Translations under genes and position numbers: made by a program
Part shown: piece by piece, positions 1-4,972 of the stretch
Position numbering within the stretch: the first letter of the stretch is position 1
Layout of the letters: the number at the start of each line of letters is the position of its first letter
The notes under the pieces: generated by a model
What the model was told of the DNA's origin: nothing
Database searches by the model: none
Seen by the model: the letters and a program-made list of their open reading frames with translations, nothing else
Assembly: GCA_024709705.1 (NCBI GenBank)
Contig: JANJWE010000339.1
Location: forward strand, 1-5,863
DNA length: 5,863 bases
Direction: 5' to 3'
Source of the DNA: Flavobacterium sp.
GTDB taxonomy: Bacteria > Bacteroidota > Bacteroidia > Flavobacteriales > Flavobacteriaceae

Positions 1-398
1 TTTGCATCTACGGTAAGACCAAATGCTCTGTTTTTTTCAACATCAATTACCGAAGTATCTTTACGTTCAATAATTGTGAATTTTTCGTTTTCAATAAAGT
101 TGATTAATGTATCTAAATTATCTGTGTAACGACCATTGATAGATTTAAATGCCATTTGAACGGCTTTAATATCCAACATTTTATTTACAGCAACCTGAAA
201 ACGTTTTTCTTTTAATTTGTCAAATTCAATAGGAGCTTGGATGGATTGATAAATAAGGTATCCAAACAAAACAGTAATACCCCATAAGAGAATGGAAAGT
301 ACAGGTTTAAATTTGGGATTGATGAACTTGTCAATCAATTTTACCAAACCAAATATGGCCAATGCAAGTAATACAACAATAATTATTAGTGTAATCAT
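1..398 (-). CDS. Hypothetical membrane-anchored protein, N-terminal part (3' end outside window)
   Basis: I do not recognise this protein. The reading frame opens with ATG at 398-396 and runs uninterrupted for 132 residues to the window edge, so the C terminus is missing. Residues 2-19 are a strongly hydrophobic helix rich in Ile, Leu and Val. Residues 33-50 form a second hydrophobic stretch. Between them is a short basic loop (KLIDKFINPKFK). After the second helix comes a charged, probably helical region (60-85), then a segment containing GRYTDNLDTLINFIE (89-103) and a basic/acidic stretch that looks soluble. The layout is two membrane helices followed by a soluble domain, probably periplasmic. 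Residues 77-103 loosely recall the small globular domains of pseudopilin-like proteins, where a residue run before GRY is followed by an L-x-x-L-I-x-F pattern, but this is only a resemblance. It diverges from the helicase gene and has its own consensus promoter at 428-455. The coding call is firm; the function is unknown. Confidence 0.82.
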   Translation of the reverse strand, partial: MITLIIIVVLLALAIFGLVKLIDKFINPKFKPVLSILLWGITVLFGYLIYQSIQAPIEFDKLKEKRFQVAVNKMLDIKAVQMAFKSINGRYTDNLDTLINFIENEKFTIIERKDTSVIDVEKNRAFGLTVDA

Positions 399-427
399 CT
401 TTATTTTTATTAAATTTCAGTTTAAGG

Positions 428-455
428 CAAATCTACAATTTTTTTTTTTTCTCAA
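428..455 (-). promoter_or_regulatory. Bacteroidota-type promoter for the membrane protein gene
   Basis: Read on the minus strand, TTG (455-453) is followed after 17 bases by TAGATTTG (435-428), an exact match to TAnnTTTG at allowed spacing. Transcription would start near 421-424, leaving a leader of about 25 bases before the ATG at 398. The spacer consists largely of a 12-base A/T homopolymer. The match is from sequence only. Confidence 0.55.
439..450. repeat. T12 homopolymer tract inside a promoter spacer
   Basis: There are twelve consecutive T residues on the plus strand (A12 on the minus strand). The tract lies between the -33-like and -7-like elements of the minus-strand promoter at 428-455. 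A gain or loss of bases by slippage would change the spacing of those elements. Confidence 0.9.
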
Positions 456-480
456 AAGCATTTCCCACAAAATTCATCAG

Positions 481-488
481 TATATTTG
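481..488 (+). promoter_or_regulatory. Probable -7 promoter element for the helicase-kdsB pair
   Basis: TATATTTG is an exact match to the Bacteroidota -7 consensus TAnnTTTG and ends 29 bases before the helicase ATG. No clear TTG lies 17-23 bases upstream; the closest candidate is the TTT at 461-463. It is the only good plus-strand candidate in the short divergent gap, so it is the likely promoter for 518-2695. Confidence 0.4.
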
Positions 489-517
489 AAATTTTATAAT
501 TTGTTAATCTTCGTCAG

Positions 518-1936
518 ATGAATTCAGCTTTGTTTTACAGTATTTTACAAAAATCATTCCAATTTGAACCTACTTTAAAACAAACTCTTTTTTTTCAAAA
601 AGTAGCCGATTTTGTCACCAATCAAGAAAATAATTCCATTTTTATACTAAAAGGATACGCCGGTACAGGTAAAACTACCGTAATTTCCAATTTAGTATCC
701 AATCTTGCCTCAATCCCCAAAAAGTATGTGCTTTTGGCTCCTACGGGGAGAGCTGCCAAAGTAATAGCCAATTATTCCGGCAAACCGGCATTTACTATTC
801 ATAAAAAAATCTATTTTCCCAAAAAAAAGGCTACGGGAGGCATGCAGTTTATTCGTCAAATTAATAAACATAAGAATACCTTATTTATTGTTGATGAGAG
901 TTCAATGATTTCTGATGCTGTTTTTGATTCCAAAAATGGAGAAACGGTTTCCGTATTAGACGATTTAATTCAATATGTATATTCCGGTCAAGATTGTAAA
1001 ATTTTATTTTTGGGCGATACGGCTCAGTTACCACCGGTAAATCTGGATGTGAGTCCGGCATTGGAAGCTCAAACTTTAGCAAATGAGTTTAACAGGGAAG
1101 TGTTTCATATGGAGTTGGATGAGGTTATGCGACAAGAAGCCAATTCCGGAATTCTCAAAAATGCTACCGCTTTGCGTTTGCTTTTGGAAGATGAGTTCAT
1201 CTATGAGTTTAAATTTCATGTCAAGCCTTTCAAAGATATTGTTCGATTGGTTGACGGTTACGATATACAAGATGCTATACAATCAGCATATGATTCTGAT
1301 GGTATAGAAGAAACAGCTTTTATTGTTCGAACCAATAAACGAGCTAATCAATACAACCAACAAATTCGAAATCGTATTTTGTTTCGGGAAAGCGAATTGG
1401 CTACTGGTGATTATCTTATGGTGGTAAAAAATAATTATTTTTGGCTTAAGGATTCTGAGGAAGCCGATTTTATTGCAAATGGAGATATTGTTGAAGTATT
1501 GGAAATATTTAAATTTCAAAATTTATACGGTTTTTCATTTGCAAAAGTGAAAATACGTATGATTGATTATCCCAATCAGAAGCCTTTTGAAACCATTTTA
1601 CTATTAGATACTTTGACGAGTGAAGCACCTGCATTAACTTTTGAACAATCAAATCTATTGTATCAAGAAGTACTTCAAGATTATCAACACGAACCTAAAT
1701 ACAAACAAGTCCAAAGTGTTAAGCAAAACGAGTATTTTAATGCTTTACAAGTTAAGTTTTCCTATGCAATGACCTGTCATAAATCGCAAGGTGGACAATG
1801 GAATACCGTATTTATTGAACAACCGTATTTGCCCGACGGTATAAATAGAGATTATGTAAGGTGGCTTTACACTGCTCTGACTCGTGCCAAAGAAAAAGTA
1901 TACTTGATTGGGTTTAAAGATGAAAATTTTGAATAA
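518..1936 (+). CDS. SF1B DNA helicase, RecD2/Dda-like ATPase
   Basis: This 472-residue protein is an ATP-dependent superfamily 1B DNA helicase, predicted to translocate 5'-to-3' on single-stranded DNA during repair or replication. All the core motifs are visible. They are Walker A GYAGTGKTT (46-54), motif Ia LLAPTGRAAKVI (72-83), TIH (93-95), Walker B IVDESSM (124-130) and motif III FLGDTAQLPPV (164-174). Further on are motif IV-type LDEVMRQ (200-206) and VRTNKRANQYN (270-280). An SH3-like insert begins at GDYLMVVKNNY (297-307) and includes NGDIVEV (321-327). Motif V is TCHKSQGGQW (419-428) and motif VI is YTALTRAKEKVYL (451-463). The length matches compact Dda-type enzymes and is much shorter than full RecD2 (about 700 residues or more), because the N-terminal HhH-rich region is missing. 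It is therefore a free-standing helicase rather than a RecBCD subunit. ATG 518 is the first start of the frame, with a -7 box upstream. kdsB follows after 24 bp, so the two are probably cotranscribed. A T8 run at 588-595 lies in frame within it. Confidence 0.93.
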   Translation: MNSALFYSILQKSFQFEPTLKQTLFFQKVADFVTNQENNSIFILKGYAGTGKTTVISNLVSNLASIPKKYVLLAPTGRAAKVIANYSGKPAFTIHKKIYFPKKKATGGMQFIRQINKHKNTLFIVDESSMISDAVFDSKNGETVSVLDDLIQYVYSGQDCKILFLGDTAQLPPVNLDVSPALEAQTLANEFNREVFHMELDEVMRQEANSGILKNATALRLLLEDEFIYEFKFHVKPFKDIVRLVDGYDIQDAIQSAYDSDGIEETAFIVRTNKRANQYNQQIRNRILFRESELATGDYLMVVKNNYFWLKDSEEADFIANGDIVEVLEIFKFQNLYGFSFAKVKIRMIDYPNQKPFETILLLDTLTSEAPALTFEQSNLLYQEVLQDYQHEPKYKQVQSVKQNEYFNALQVKFSYAMTCHKSQGGQWNTVFIEQPYLPDGINRDYVRWLYTALTRAKEKVYLIGFKDENFE

Positions 1937-1941
1937 TTTTG
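1908..1941 (+). promoter_or_regulatory. Possible internal promoter for kdsB
   Basis: TTG (1908-1910), a 23-base gap and TAATTTTG (1934-1941) fit the Bacteroidota pattern at the upper spacing limit. The -7 box begins at the helicase stop codon. A start near 1946 would leave a leader of about 15 bases before the kdsB ATG. Matches of this quality occur by chance in AT-rich DNA, so confidence is low. Confidence 0.25.
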
Positions 1942-1960
1942 AACTTTATCTCTATATCCT

Positions 1961-2695
1961 ATGAAAATAATAGCTGTTATTCCAGCCCGATATGCATCAA
2001 CTCGTTTCCCTGCCAAACTTTTACAAGATTTAGGTGGTAAAGCCGTTATTACACGAACCTATGAAGCTGCCCTACAAACGGGTTTGTTTGATGATGTCTT
2101 TGTAGTTACCGATTCGGATTTAATTTTTAATGAAATAAGTAACCAAGGGGGAAAAGCTATAAAAAGTATCAAGGAGCATGAAAGTGGGAGCGACCGGATT
2201 GCAGAAGCTGTCCAAAATCTGGAAGTAGATGTAGTAGTAAATGTACAAGGTGATGAACCTTTTATTCAAAAAGAACCATTAGAAGCTTTGTTAAAAGTAT
2301 TTCTGAGTGACAGTGAAATGAAAATTGATTTGGCATCGTTAATGCGAAAAATCGAAGAAAAAGAAGATATTGAAAATCCCAATAATGTAAAAGTTATTGT
2401 AGATCAAAATCAATTAGCTTTATACTTTTCCAGATCGGTTATTCCGTATCCTCGTGATCCAAACACGGGAGTAAATTATTACCAACATATTGGGGTTTAT
2501 GCTTTTCGAAAAAAAGCATTAATGGATTTTTATACACTACCGATGCAACTGTTGGAAGCTACCGAAAAATTGGAACAATTACGTTATTTAGAATACGGAA
2601 AAAAAATTAAAATGGTAGAAACCACCCATGTTGGAATTGGCATAGACACTCCAGAGGACCTTGAAAAAGCCCGAAAAGCTTGGCTTAATTTTTAG
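1961..2695 (+). CDS. kdsB: 3-deoxy-manno-octulosonate cytidylyltransferase (CMP-Kdo synthetase)
   Basis: This cytoplasmic enzyme activates Kdo with CTP to give CMP-Kdo and pyrophosphate (EC 2.7.7.38), the donor used to add Kdo to lipid A. The 244-residue product has the normal family length and all the signature segments. These are the nucleotide-binding [14 protein letters not shown] (8-21), [11 protein letters not shown] (73-83), NVQGDEPFI (94-102), NPNNVKVIV (139-147) and [11 protein letters not shown] (156-166). They are followed by [10 protein letters not shown] (175-184), [12 protein letters not shown] (202-213) and GIDTPEDLE (227-235). By analogy with characterised KdsB, D98 and D229 are the likely magnesium ligands. 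ATG 1961 gives the expected N terminus ([13 protein letters not shown]). It lies 24 bp after the helicase gene, probably in the same transcript, with a weak internal promoter candidate at 1908-1941. Its last 11 bases overlap the 3' end of the convergent methyltransferase-like gene. Its presence implies a Kdo-containing lipopolysaccharide. No other Kdo gene is in view. Confidence 0.96.
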   Translation: MKIIAVIPARYASTRFPAKLLQDLGGKAVITRTYEAALQTGLFDDVFVVTDSDLIFNEISNQGGKAIKSIKEHESGSDRIAEAVQNLEVDVVVNVQGDEPFIQKEPLEALLKVFLSDSEMKIDLASLMRKIEEKEDIENPNNVKVIVDQNQLALYFSRSVIPYPRDPNTGVNYYQHIGVYAFRKKALMDFYTLPMQLLEATEKLEQLRYLEYGKKIKMVETTHVGIGIDTPEDLEKARKAWLNF

Positions 2696-3347
2696 ATACT
2701 ACAATAAGTTCGTTGTGATCTTCAATTCGCGGTAAAGTAAAAACAGTTAGATTCTTATTTTCAAAATGTTCGATGTATTTGAGATTTCTCTCATTTTGTG
2801 GGGTGTTTAATATCATAGTGTTAAATAATAAAAACCCATTGGGGTTCAGAATATCTACTAAACGGTCTTGAAAAAAGTTTTCAAATAAGAAAGAAGGCAT
2901 GTGAATATCTTGAAAAATATCAATAATTATCAAATCGTACTTAAGTTTTGTTTTTAGTACAAATTCAAATGCTTCATGATGAATAAGGTTAAAATTTGGG
3001 ATTTTGTTTAAATGAAAATACAATTCAGCCAAATTTATTGCAGCTTCATCATACTCAACGCCAGTAATTTTTCCTTTGTATTGAAATTCCTCCGTTAAAG
3101 TTTTTACCACACTTCCTCCTGCAACCCCTAAAACTAAAATATGCTGCATGGGAGTTATTTTATCAATACCAATAGCCAAAAGTCCTTTTCTAAGGATTCT
3201 TTGCAAACTTCCATAGGAATAATTGGTGTTTTGACTGTCCATAACCAATTGACCGTTTACCAAAGTAATTTCGAGAGTCTTACTTATTTCAGAAGTGGTT
3301 TTGTATAAGTTAATAGGGTATAGGTAACTTATGATCTTTTTAAACAT
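2685..3347 (-). CDS. Spermidine-synthase-like SAM-binding protein
   Basis: I choose the ATG at 3347-3345, giving 220 residues. An in-frame ATG at 3404 would add 19 unfamiliar residues, overlap the start of the divergent acyltransferase gene, and lie upstream of the only -7-like box (3367-3360). The protein has a class I Rossmann methyltransferase fold of the spermine/spermidine synthase type. Visible features are a short beta N-terminal region ending in [14 protein letters not shown] (43-56), the SAM/dcSAM loop [11 protein letters not shown] (71-81), the acidic GVEYD (96-100) after strand 2, and [11 protein letters not shown] (137-147) after strand 4. Authentic spermidine synthase carries GGGDG and a catalytic D-[ST]-x-D-P segment. 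Here these are GVAGGS and DIFQD, so aminopropyl transfer is doubtful. A methyltransferase or orphan paralogue is more likely, with unknown substrate. No membrane segment or signal peptide is evident. The gene converges on kdsB with an 11-bp overlap and diverges from the acyltransferase. Confidence 0.85.
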   Translation of the reverse strand: MFKKIISYLYPINLYKTTSEISKTLEITLVNGQLVMDSQNTNYSYGSLQRILRKGLLAIGIDKITPMQHILVLGVAGGSVVKTLTEEFQYKGKITGVEYDEAAINLAELYFHLNKIPNFNLIHHEAFEFVLKTKLKYDLIIIDIFQDIHMPSFLFENFFQDRLVDILNPNGFLLFNTMILNTPQNERNLKYIEHFENKNLTVFTLPRIEDHNELIVVSKN

Positions 3348-3402
3348 CCCTTTTTTTTCCAAAAATAAGAGATAAATTGTATTTTTACTAAAATAAGTAA
3401 AC
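3348..3402. promoter_or_regulatory. Short divergent promoter region
   Basis: This 55-base AT-rich gap must drive two divergent genes. On the minus strand TATTTTTG (3367-3360) is an exact TAnnTTTG match, but no TTG lies at proper spacing. On the plus strand TATTTTTA (3380-3387) differs from the consensus at one base and also lacks a clear -33 TTG. The two candidate boxes are back to back about 12 bases apart, so the two promoters would share DNA and could compete. These are sequence matches only. Confidence 0.35.
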
Positions 3403-3960
3403 ATGAAGAAAAGGATTTACGAATTTTTATTTTTCAAGCTGATGGGTTGGAAAATAACAGGAGTTTTCGAAGCGTCTTTAAAAAAGTGTGTTATTATAGT
3501 TGTGCCTCACACCAGCTGGCATGATTTCTACATTGGTTTGTTAACCCGAGGAATTATTGGACTGGAAATGAATTTTGTAGGCAAGAAAGAGTTGTTTCTT
3601 TTTCCTTTTGGGTATTATTTCAAAAGTATTGGTGGAGCACCACTTGATCGATCCGGTGGACAAAACAAAGTAGATGCCATTGCAGCTCTTTTTGAACAGC
3701 GTGATGTATTCCGTTTGGCTATTGCTCCGGAAGGCACAAGAAAAAAAGTAAATTCTTGGCGAACAGGTTATTATTACGTTGCATTGAAAGCAAAAGTTCC
3801 AATACTTCCGGTGGCTTTTGACTTTTCAAAAAAAGAAGTTAGAATTGGAACGCCTTATTTTCCTACGGGTGATTTAGAATCTGATACTCGAATTTTGGAA
3901 TCTTTTTTCAAAGATGCAATTGGCAAATTTCCGGATAAGAGTTTTACTCCTCAACATTAA
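3403..3960 (+). CDS. PlsC-like 1-acylglycerol-3-phosphate/lysophospholipid acyltransferase
   Basis: This is a member of the glycerolipid acyltransferase (PlsC/LPLAT) family, which moves a fatty acyl chain from acyl-ACP or acyl-CoA to a lyso-lipid or other acceptor at the inner face of the cytoplasmic membrane. All four family motifs are visible in its 185 residues. Motif I is the catalytic HTSWHD (H36 and D41, an HX4D match), motif II is GGAPLDR (77-83), motif III is APEGTR (108-113) and motif IV is VPILPVAFD (132-140). It is shorter than typical PlsC (about 240 residues) and lacks an obvious N-terminal membrane helix, so it may bind the membrane peripherally. The short form means the acceptor cannot be fixed from sequence: phosphatidic acid synthesis, ornithine-type lipids and other acylations are all possible. 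ATG 3403 is the first start and gives motif I at the expected distance. No gene follows on the same strand for a kilobase, so it is probably monocistronic. Confidence 0.9.
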   Translation: MKKRIYEFLFFKLMGWKITGVFEASLKKCVIIVVPHTSWHDFYIGLLTRGIIGLEMNFVGKKELFLFPFGYYFKSIGGAPLDRSGGQNKVDAIAALFEQRDVFRLAIAPEGTRKKVNSWRTGYYYVALKAKVPILPVAFDFSKKEVRIGTPYFPTGDLESDTRILESFFKDAIGKFPDKSFTPQH

Positions 3961-3964
3961 ATTT

Positions 3965-3980
3965 TGGTTTTCTAAAACCA
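3965..3980 (+). terminator. Weak hairpin after the acyltransferase gene
   Basis: TGGTTTT (3965-3971) and AAAACCA (3974-3980) are perfectly complementary with two bases between them. In practice the inner A-U pairs would open into a larger loop. It lies 5 bases after the acyltransferase stop codon, the right place for a transcription end. No T-run follows and most pairs are A-U, so terminator function is uncertain. Confidence 0.3.
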
Positions 3981-4058
3981 GAGTGTTTAAAACATCGTAT
4001 ATAGATTCATAAGACGATTTAGAAAGTGTTTTTTTATCAAAAACATCATATTTTTAAT

Positions 4059-4089
4059 TTGTATAAAAATATGTAATTAAATAGGTTTG
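4059..4089 (+). promoter_or_regulatory. Orphan consensus promoter facing the gene-free region
   Basis: TTG (4059-4061), a 20-base spacer and TAGGTTTG (4082-4089) match the Bacteroidota consensus at its central spacing. No plus-strand gene lies within 890 bases downstream, and the next gene is on the opposite strand. Transcription would start near 4093-4096 and run towards the hairpin at 4223-4257. Confidence 0.45.
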
Positions 4090-4093
4090 GTAC

Positions 4094-4257
4094 TCTTAGT
4101 TAAACAATAAGTTTACCTAAAATTTTTTCAATTAGAAGTTAAAGTTGGTTAAAACGACACCTATTAATTAAAGTTTGGGAAACAATTTCTGAAAAGAGTT
4201 TTGTGTTTGTTTTATTGGTTCTGAAAGTCTCGATTCTGCCATAGGGTCGAGGCTTTC
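4094..4257 (+). ncRNA. Candidate small non-coding RNA
   Basis: This is an inferred transcript of about 165 bases from the orphan promoter at 4059-4089 to the end of the hairpin at 4223-4257. The stretch contains no ATG on this strand, so it would be non-coding. The hairpin pairs better as plus-strand RNA (a G-U wobble where the minus-strand RNA has an A-C mismatch), which supports use in this direction. I do not recognise a known RNA family (6S, tmRNA, SRP or RNase P). No T-run follows the stem. The ends are estimates and the RNA's existence is unproven. Confidence 0.28.
4223..4257. terminator. 11-bp hairpin, probable bidirectional terminator
   Basis: GAAAGTCTCGA (4223-4233) pairs with TCGAGGCTTTC (4247-4257) across a 13-base loop. 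Ten positions are Watson-Crick; the eleventh is T4228 opposite G4252, a wobble in plus-strand RNA but an A-C mismatch in minus-strand RNA. The structure starts 5 bases beyond the stop of the minus-strand XRE gene, the usual place for its terminator. It could also end plus-strand transcripts. There is no long T-run on either side, so intrinsic termination would be modest. Confidence 0.55.
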
Positions 4258-4262
4258 GTATG

Positions 4263-4685
4263 TTAAGAGGGGTCGAAGTTTTGAAAGGTGCCGTCTGAGT
4301 AGAAAAGGACAATTTGAGTAATCTTAGCGGTTGCAGTTCCTGCTGATGATTTTACGGGTAAGGCTTTGGTATCTATCAAAGGCTTGATTTTCGTGTCGTC
4401 TAATGGATTCTTTTCTGCTGAAATAGTTGGGTTTGAAATGAAATGATTTTCAGTAGAGTGTTTTGGAAAAACACCTTCATTAAGCAAAAACCAATACAAA
4501 TCGACTTCAGGAAAAACGGATACAATTTTTAAAACAAATTCCAGACTCGGTTTGTTTCTTCCTGAAAGCAGGTGTGAAATACTAGATCTTTGTACTCCAA
4601 TTTTATCGGCAAATGCTCCAGCAGTAAGTTGGTAATACTCTAAAATCTGATTCATTTTTTTTACAAAATCTGGGGTGTGTGTCAT
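4263..4685 (-). CDS. XRE-family (Cro/C1-type) helix-turn-helix transcriptional regulator
   Basis: This 140-residue DNA-binding protein has an N-terminal Cro/C1-type domain (about residues 6-68). The second helix is LTAGAFADKIGV (20-31), the recognition helix begins at QRSSISHLLSGRNKPS (32-47), and the closing helices contain LEFVLKIVSVFPEVDLYWFL (48-67). The pattern I-x-H-L-L-S-G-R-N-K-P-S is classic for the family. A polar linker (about 72-115) leads to a C-terminal segment, KITQIVLFYSDGTFQNFDP (121-139), which looks like a small beta module for dimerisation or ligand binding. I do not know its ligand. ATG 4685 leaves the HTH complete; a start at M11 would trim its first helix. The promoter's -7 box lies inside a palindrome just upstream (4705-4729), implying autoregulation. 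It diverges from the M14 peptidase gene, a possible target. Regulation of a phage or toxin system is not suggested, since no such genes are nearby. Confidence 0.9.
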   Translation of the reverse strand: MTHTPDFVKKMNQILEYYQLTAGAFADKIGVQRSSISHLLSGRNKPSLEFVLKIVSVFPEVDLYWFLLNEGVFPKHSTENHFISNPTISAEKNPLDDTKIKPLIDTKALPVKSSAGTATAKITQIVLFYSDGTFQNFDPS

Positions 4686-4704
4686 GACGATGCGTTTACT
4701 GATT

Positions 4705-4729
4705 CAGTGTTTTACAAATGTAAACACTG
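4705..4729. promoter_or_regulatory. Palindromic operator-like site over the XRE promoter
   Basis: The left arm CAGTGTTTTACA (4705-4716) and right arm TGTAAACACTG (4719-4729) are complementary over 11 pairs with one extra T in the left arm and AA at the centre. It is the strongest inverted repeat in the divergent region and it encloses the XRE gene's -7 box (4722-4715). A dimeric XRE protein bound here would block its own promoter. The binding protein is inferred from position. Confidence 0.55.
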
Positions 4730-4744
4730 TTATTCAGATATCAA
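4715..4744 (-). promoter_or_regulatory. Bacteroidota-type promoter for the XRE regulator
   Basis: On the minus strand TTG (4744-4742), a 19-base spacer and TACATTTG (4722-4715) match the consensus exactly. A start near 4709-4711 gives a leader of about 25 bases before the ATG at 4685. The -7 box sits within the palindrome at 4705-4729. Confidence 0.55.
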
Positions 4745-4746
4745 AA

Positions 4747-4760
4747 TTTACATTTGTATA
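4747..4760. promoter_or_regulatory. Second operator-like site near the XRE promoter
   Basis: TTTACATTTGTATA is one base from a perfect TTTACA-TT-TGTAAA inverted repeat and resembles the core of the site at 4705-4729. It lies just upstream of the XRE gene's -33 element. It could be a second binding site. Its TACATTTG also fits a plus-strand -7 box, but no -33 partner is present. Confidence 0.35.
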
Positions 4761-4858
4761 GGTTTTAATTTTAATATAATGATATAAAAACATAACTTTA
4801 AGTGAATTTATTTAAATATTTGATTTTCAATTATTAAACATTTATAAATATTGTTTGA

Positions 4859-4870
4859 TGACAATTGTCA
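4859..4870. promoter_or_regulatory. Perfect 12-base palindrome
   Basis: TGACAATTGTCA is fully self-complementary. Its right part AATTGTCA recurs as a direct repeat at 4914-4921, 51 bases further on, about 70 bases before the M14 peptidase start. This could be a regulator site with a second half site. No known family is assigned. Confidence 0.35.
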
Positions 4871-4900
4871 ATTTTGTAACCTTTTTTAATTCTGAAATAT

Positions 4901-4972
4901 GTTTACAAAGTTAAATTGTCATAACCAAACCCTTGTTTACAATTGTTATTTTAAAGATGTTTACCTTTGTAA
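4901..4972. repeat. GTTTAC-type repeats upstream of the peptidase gene
   Basis: GTTTACA occurs at 4901-4907 and 4935-4941, and GTTTACC at 4959-4965, spaced 34 and 24 bases apart. The last continues into TTAC-CTTT-GTAA (4961-4972), an inverted repeat that covers the peptidase -7 box. The same half site, inverted, makes up the right arm of the palindrome over the XRE promoter, which suggests one protein acts at both ends of the region. Confidence 0.4.
4943..4969 (+). promoter_or_regulatory. Probable promoter for the M14 peptidase gene
   Basis: TACCTTTG (4962-4969) matches the -7 consensus exactly. TTG (4943-4945) lies 16 bases upstream, one base under the usual spacing range. A start near 4974 leaves a leader of about 15 bases to the ATG at 4989. 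The box overlaps a GTTTAC-type repeat. Confidence 0.45.

Larger units (their letters stand above)
3961..4262. other. 302-base gene-free region between the acyltransferase and XRE genes
   Basis: No convincing ORF lies in this very AT-rich stretch. It holds a small perfect inverted repeat just after the acyltransferase stop (3965-3980), a two-part plus-strand promoter match (4059-4089), and a strong hairpin immediately past the end of the XRE gene (4223-4257). The piece between promoter and hairpin has no ATG on the plus strand. The region is longer than convergent gene ends usually need. Confidence 0.7.

Noticed and set aside
292..489. Plus-strand 65-residue frame rich in Ile/Phe
   Set aside because: It lies antisense to the start of the membrane protein gene and across the T12 tract. 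Its composition simply reflects AT-rich DNA, and no coherent domain is visible.
588..595. T8 run in the helicase gene as a programmed frameshift site
   Set aside because: The frame is continuous through it and the encoded Leu-Phe-Phe is unremarkable. No alternative-frame product or stimulatory structure is evident.
885..1519. Three minus-strand frames (885-1082, 1076-1282, 1283-1519) and one plus-strand frame (1083-1307) inside the helicase gene
   Set aside because: All are shadows of the helicase frame, which has every expected motif. None has recognisable protein character or its own promoter.
2667..2693. AAGCC / GGCTT stem followed by AATTTTT at the end of kdsB, as a terminator
   Set aside because: The stem has only 5 pairs, a 10-base loop, and lies within the coding 3' ends of two convergent genes. 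It is too weak to call.
3961..4262. CRISPR array, tRNA or mobile-element remnant in the gene-free region
   Set aside because: There are no regularly spaced repeats, no cloverleaf-like segments, no terminal inverted repeats and no transposase fragments on either strand.
4263..4685. XRE gene as the antitoxin of a toxin-antitoxin pair or a phage repressor
   Set aside because: There is no small partner gene in the same direction, no phage genes, and the divergent neighbour is a large metallopeptidase-like protein. The context does not support either reading.
4906..4913. Minus-strand TAACTTTG as an additional promoter for the XRE gene
   Set aside because: No TTG lies 17-23 bases upstream (nearest at 12 and 26), and it is over 200 bases from the gene. 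It is probably a chance match in AT-rich DNA.
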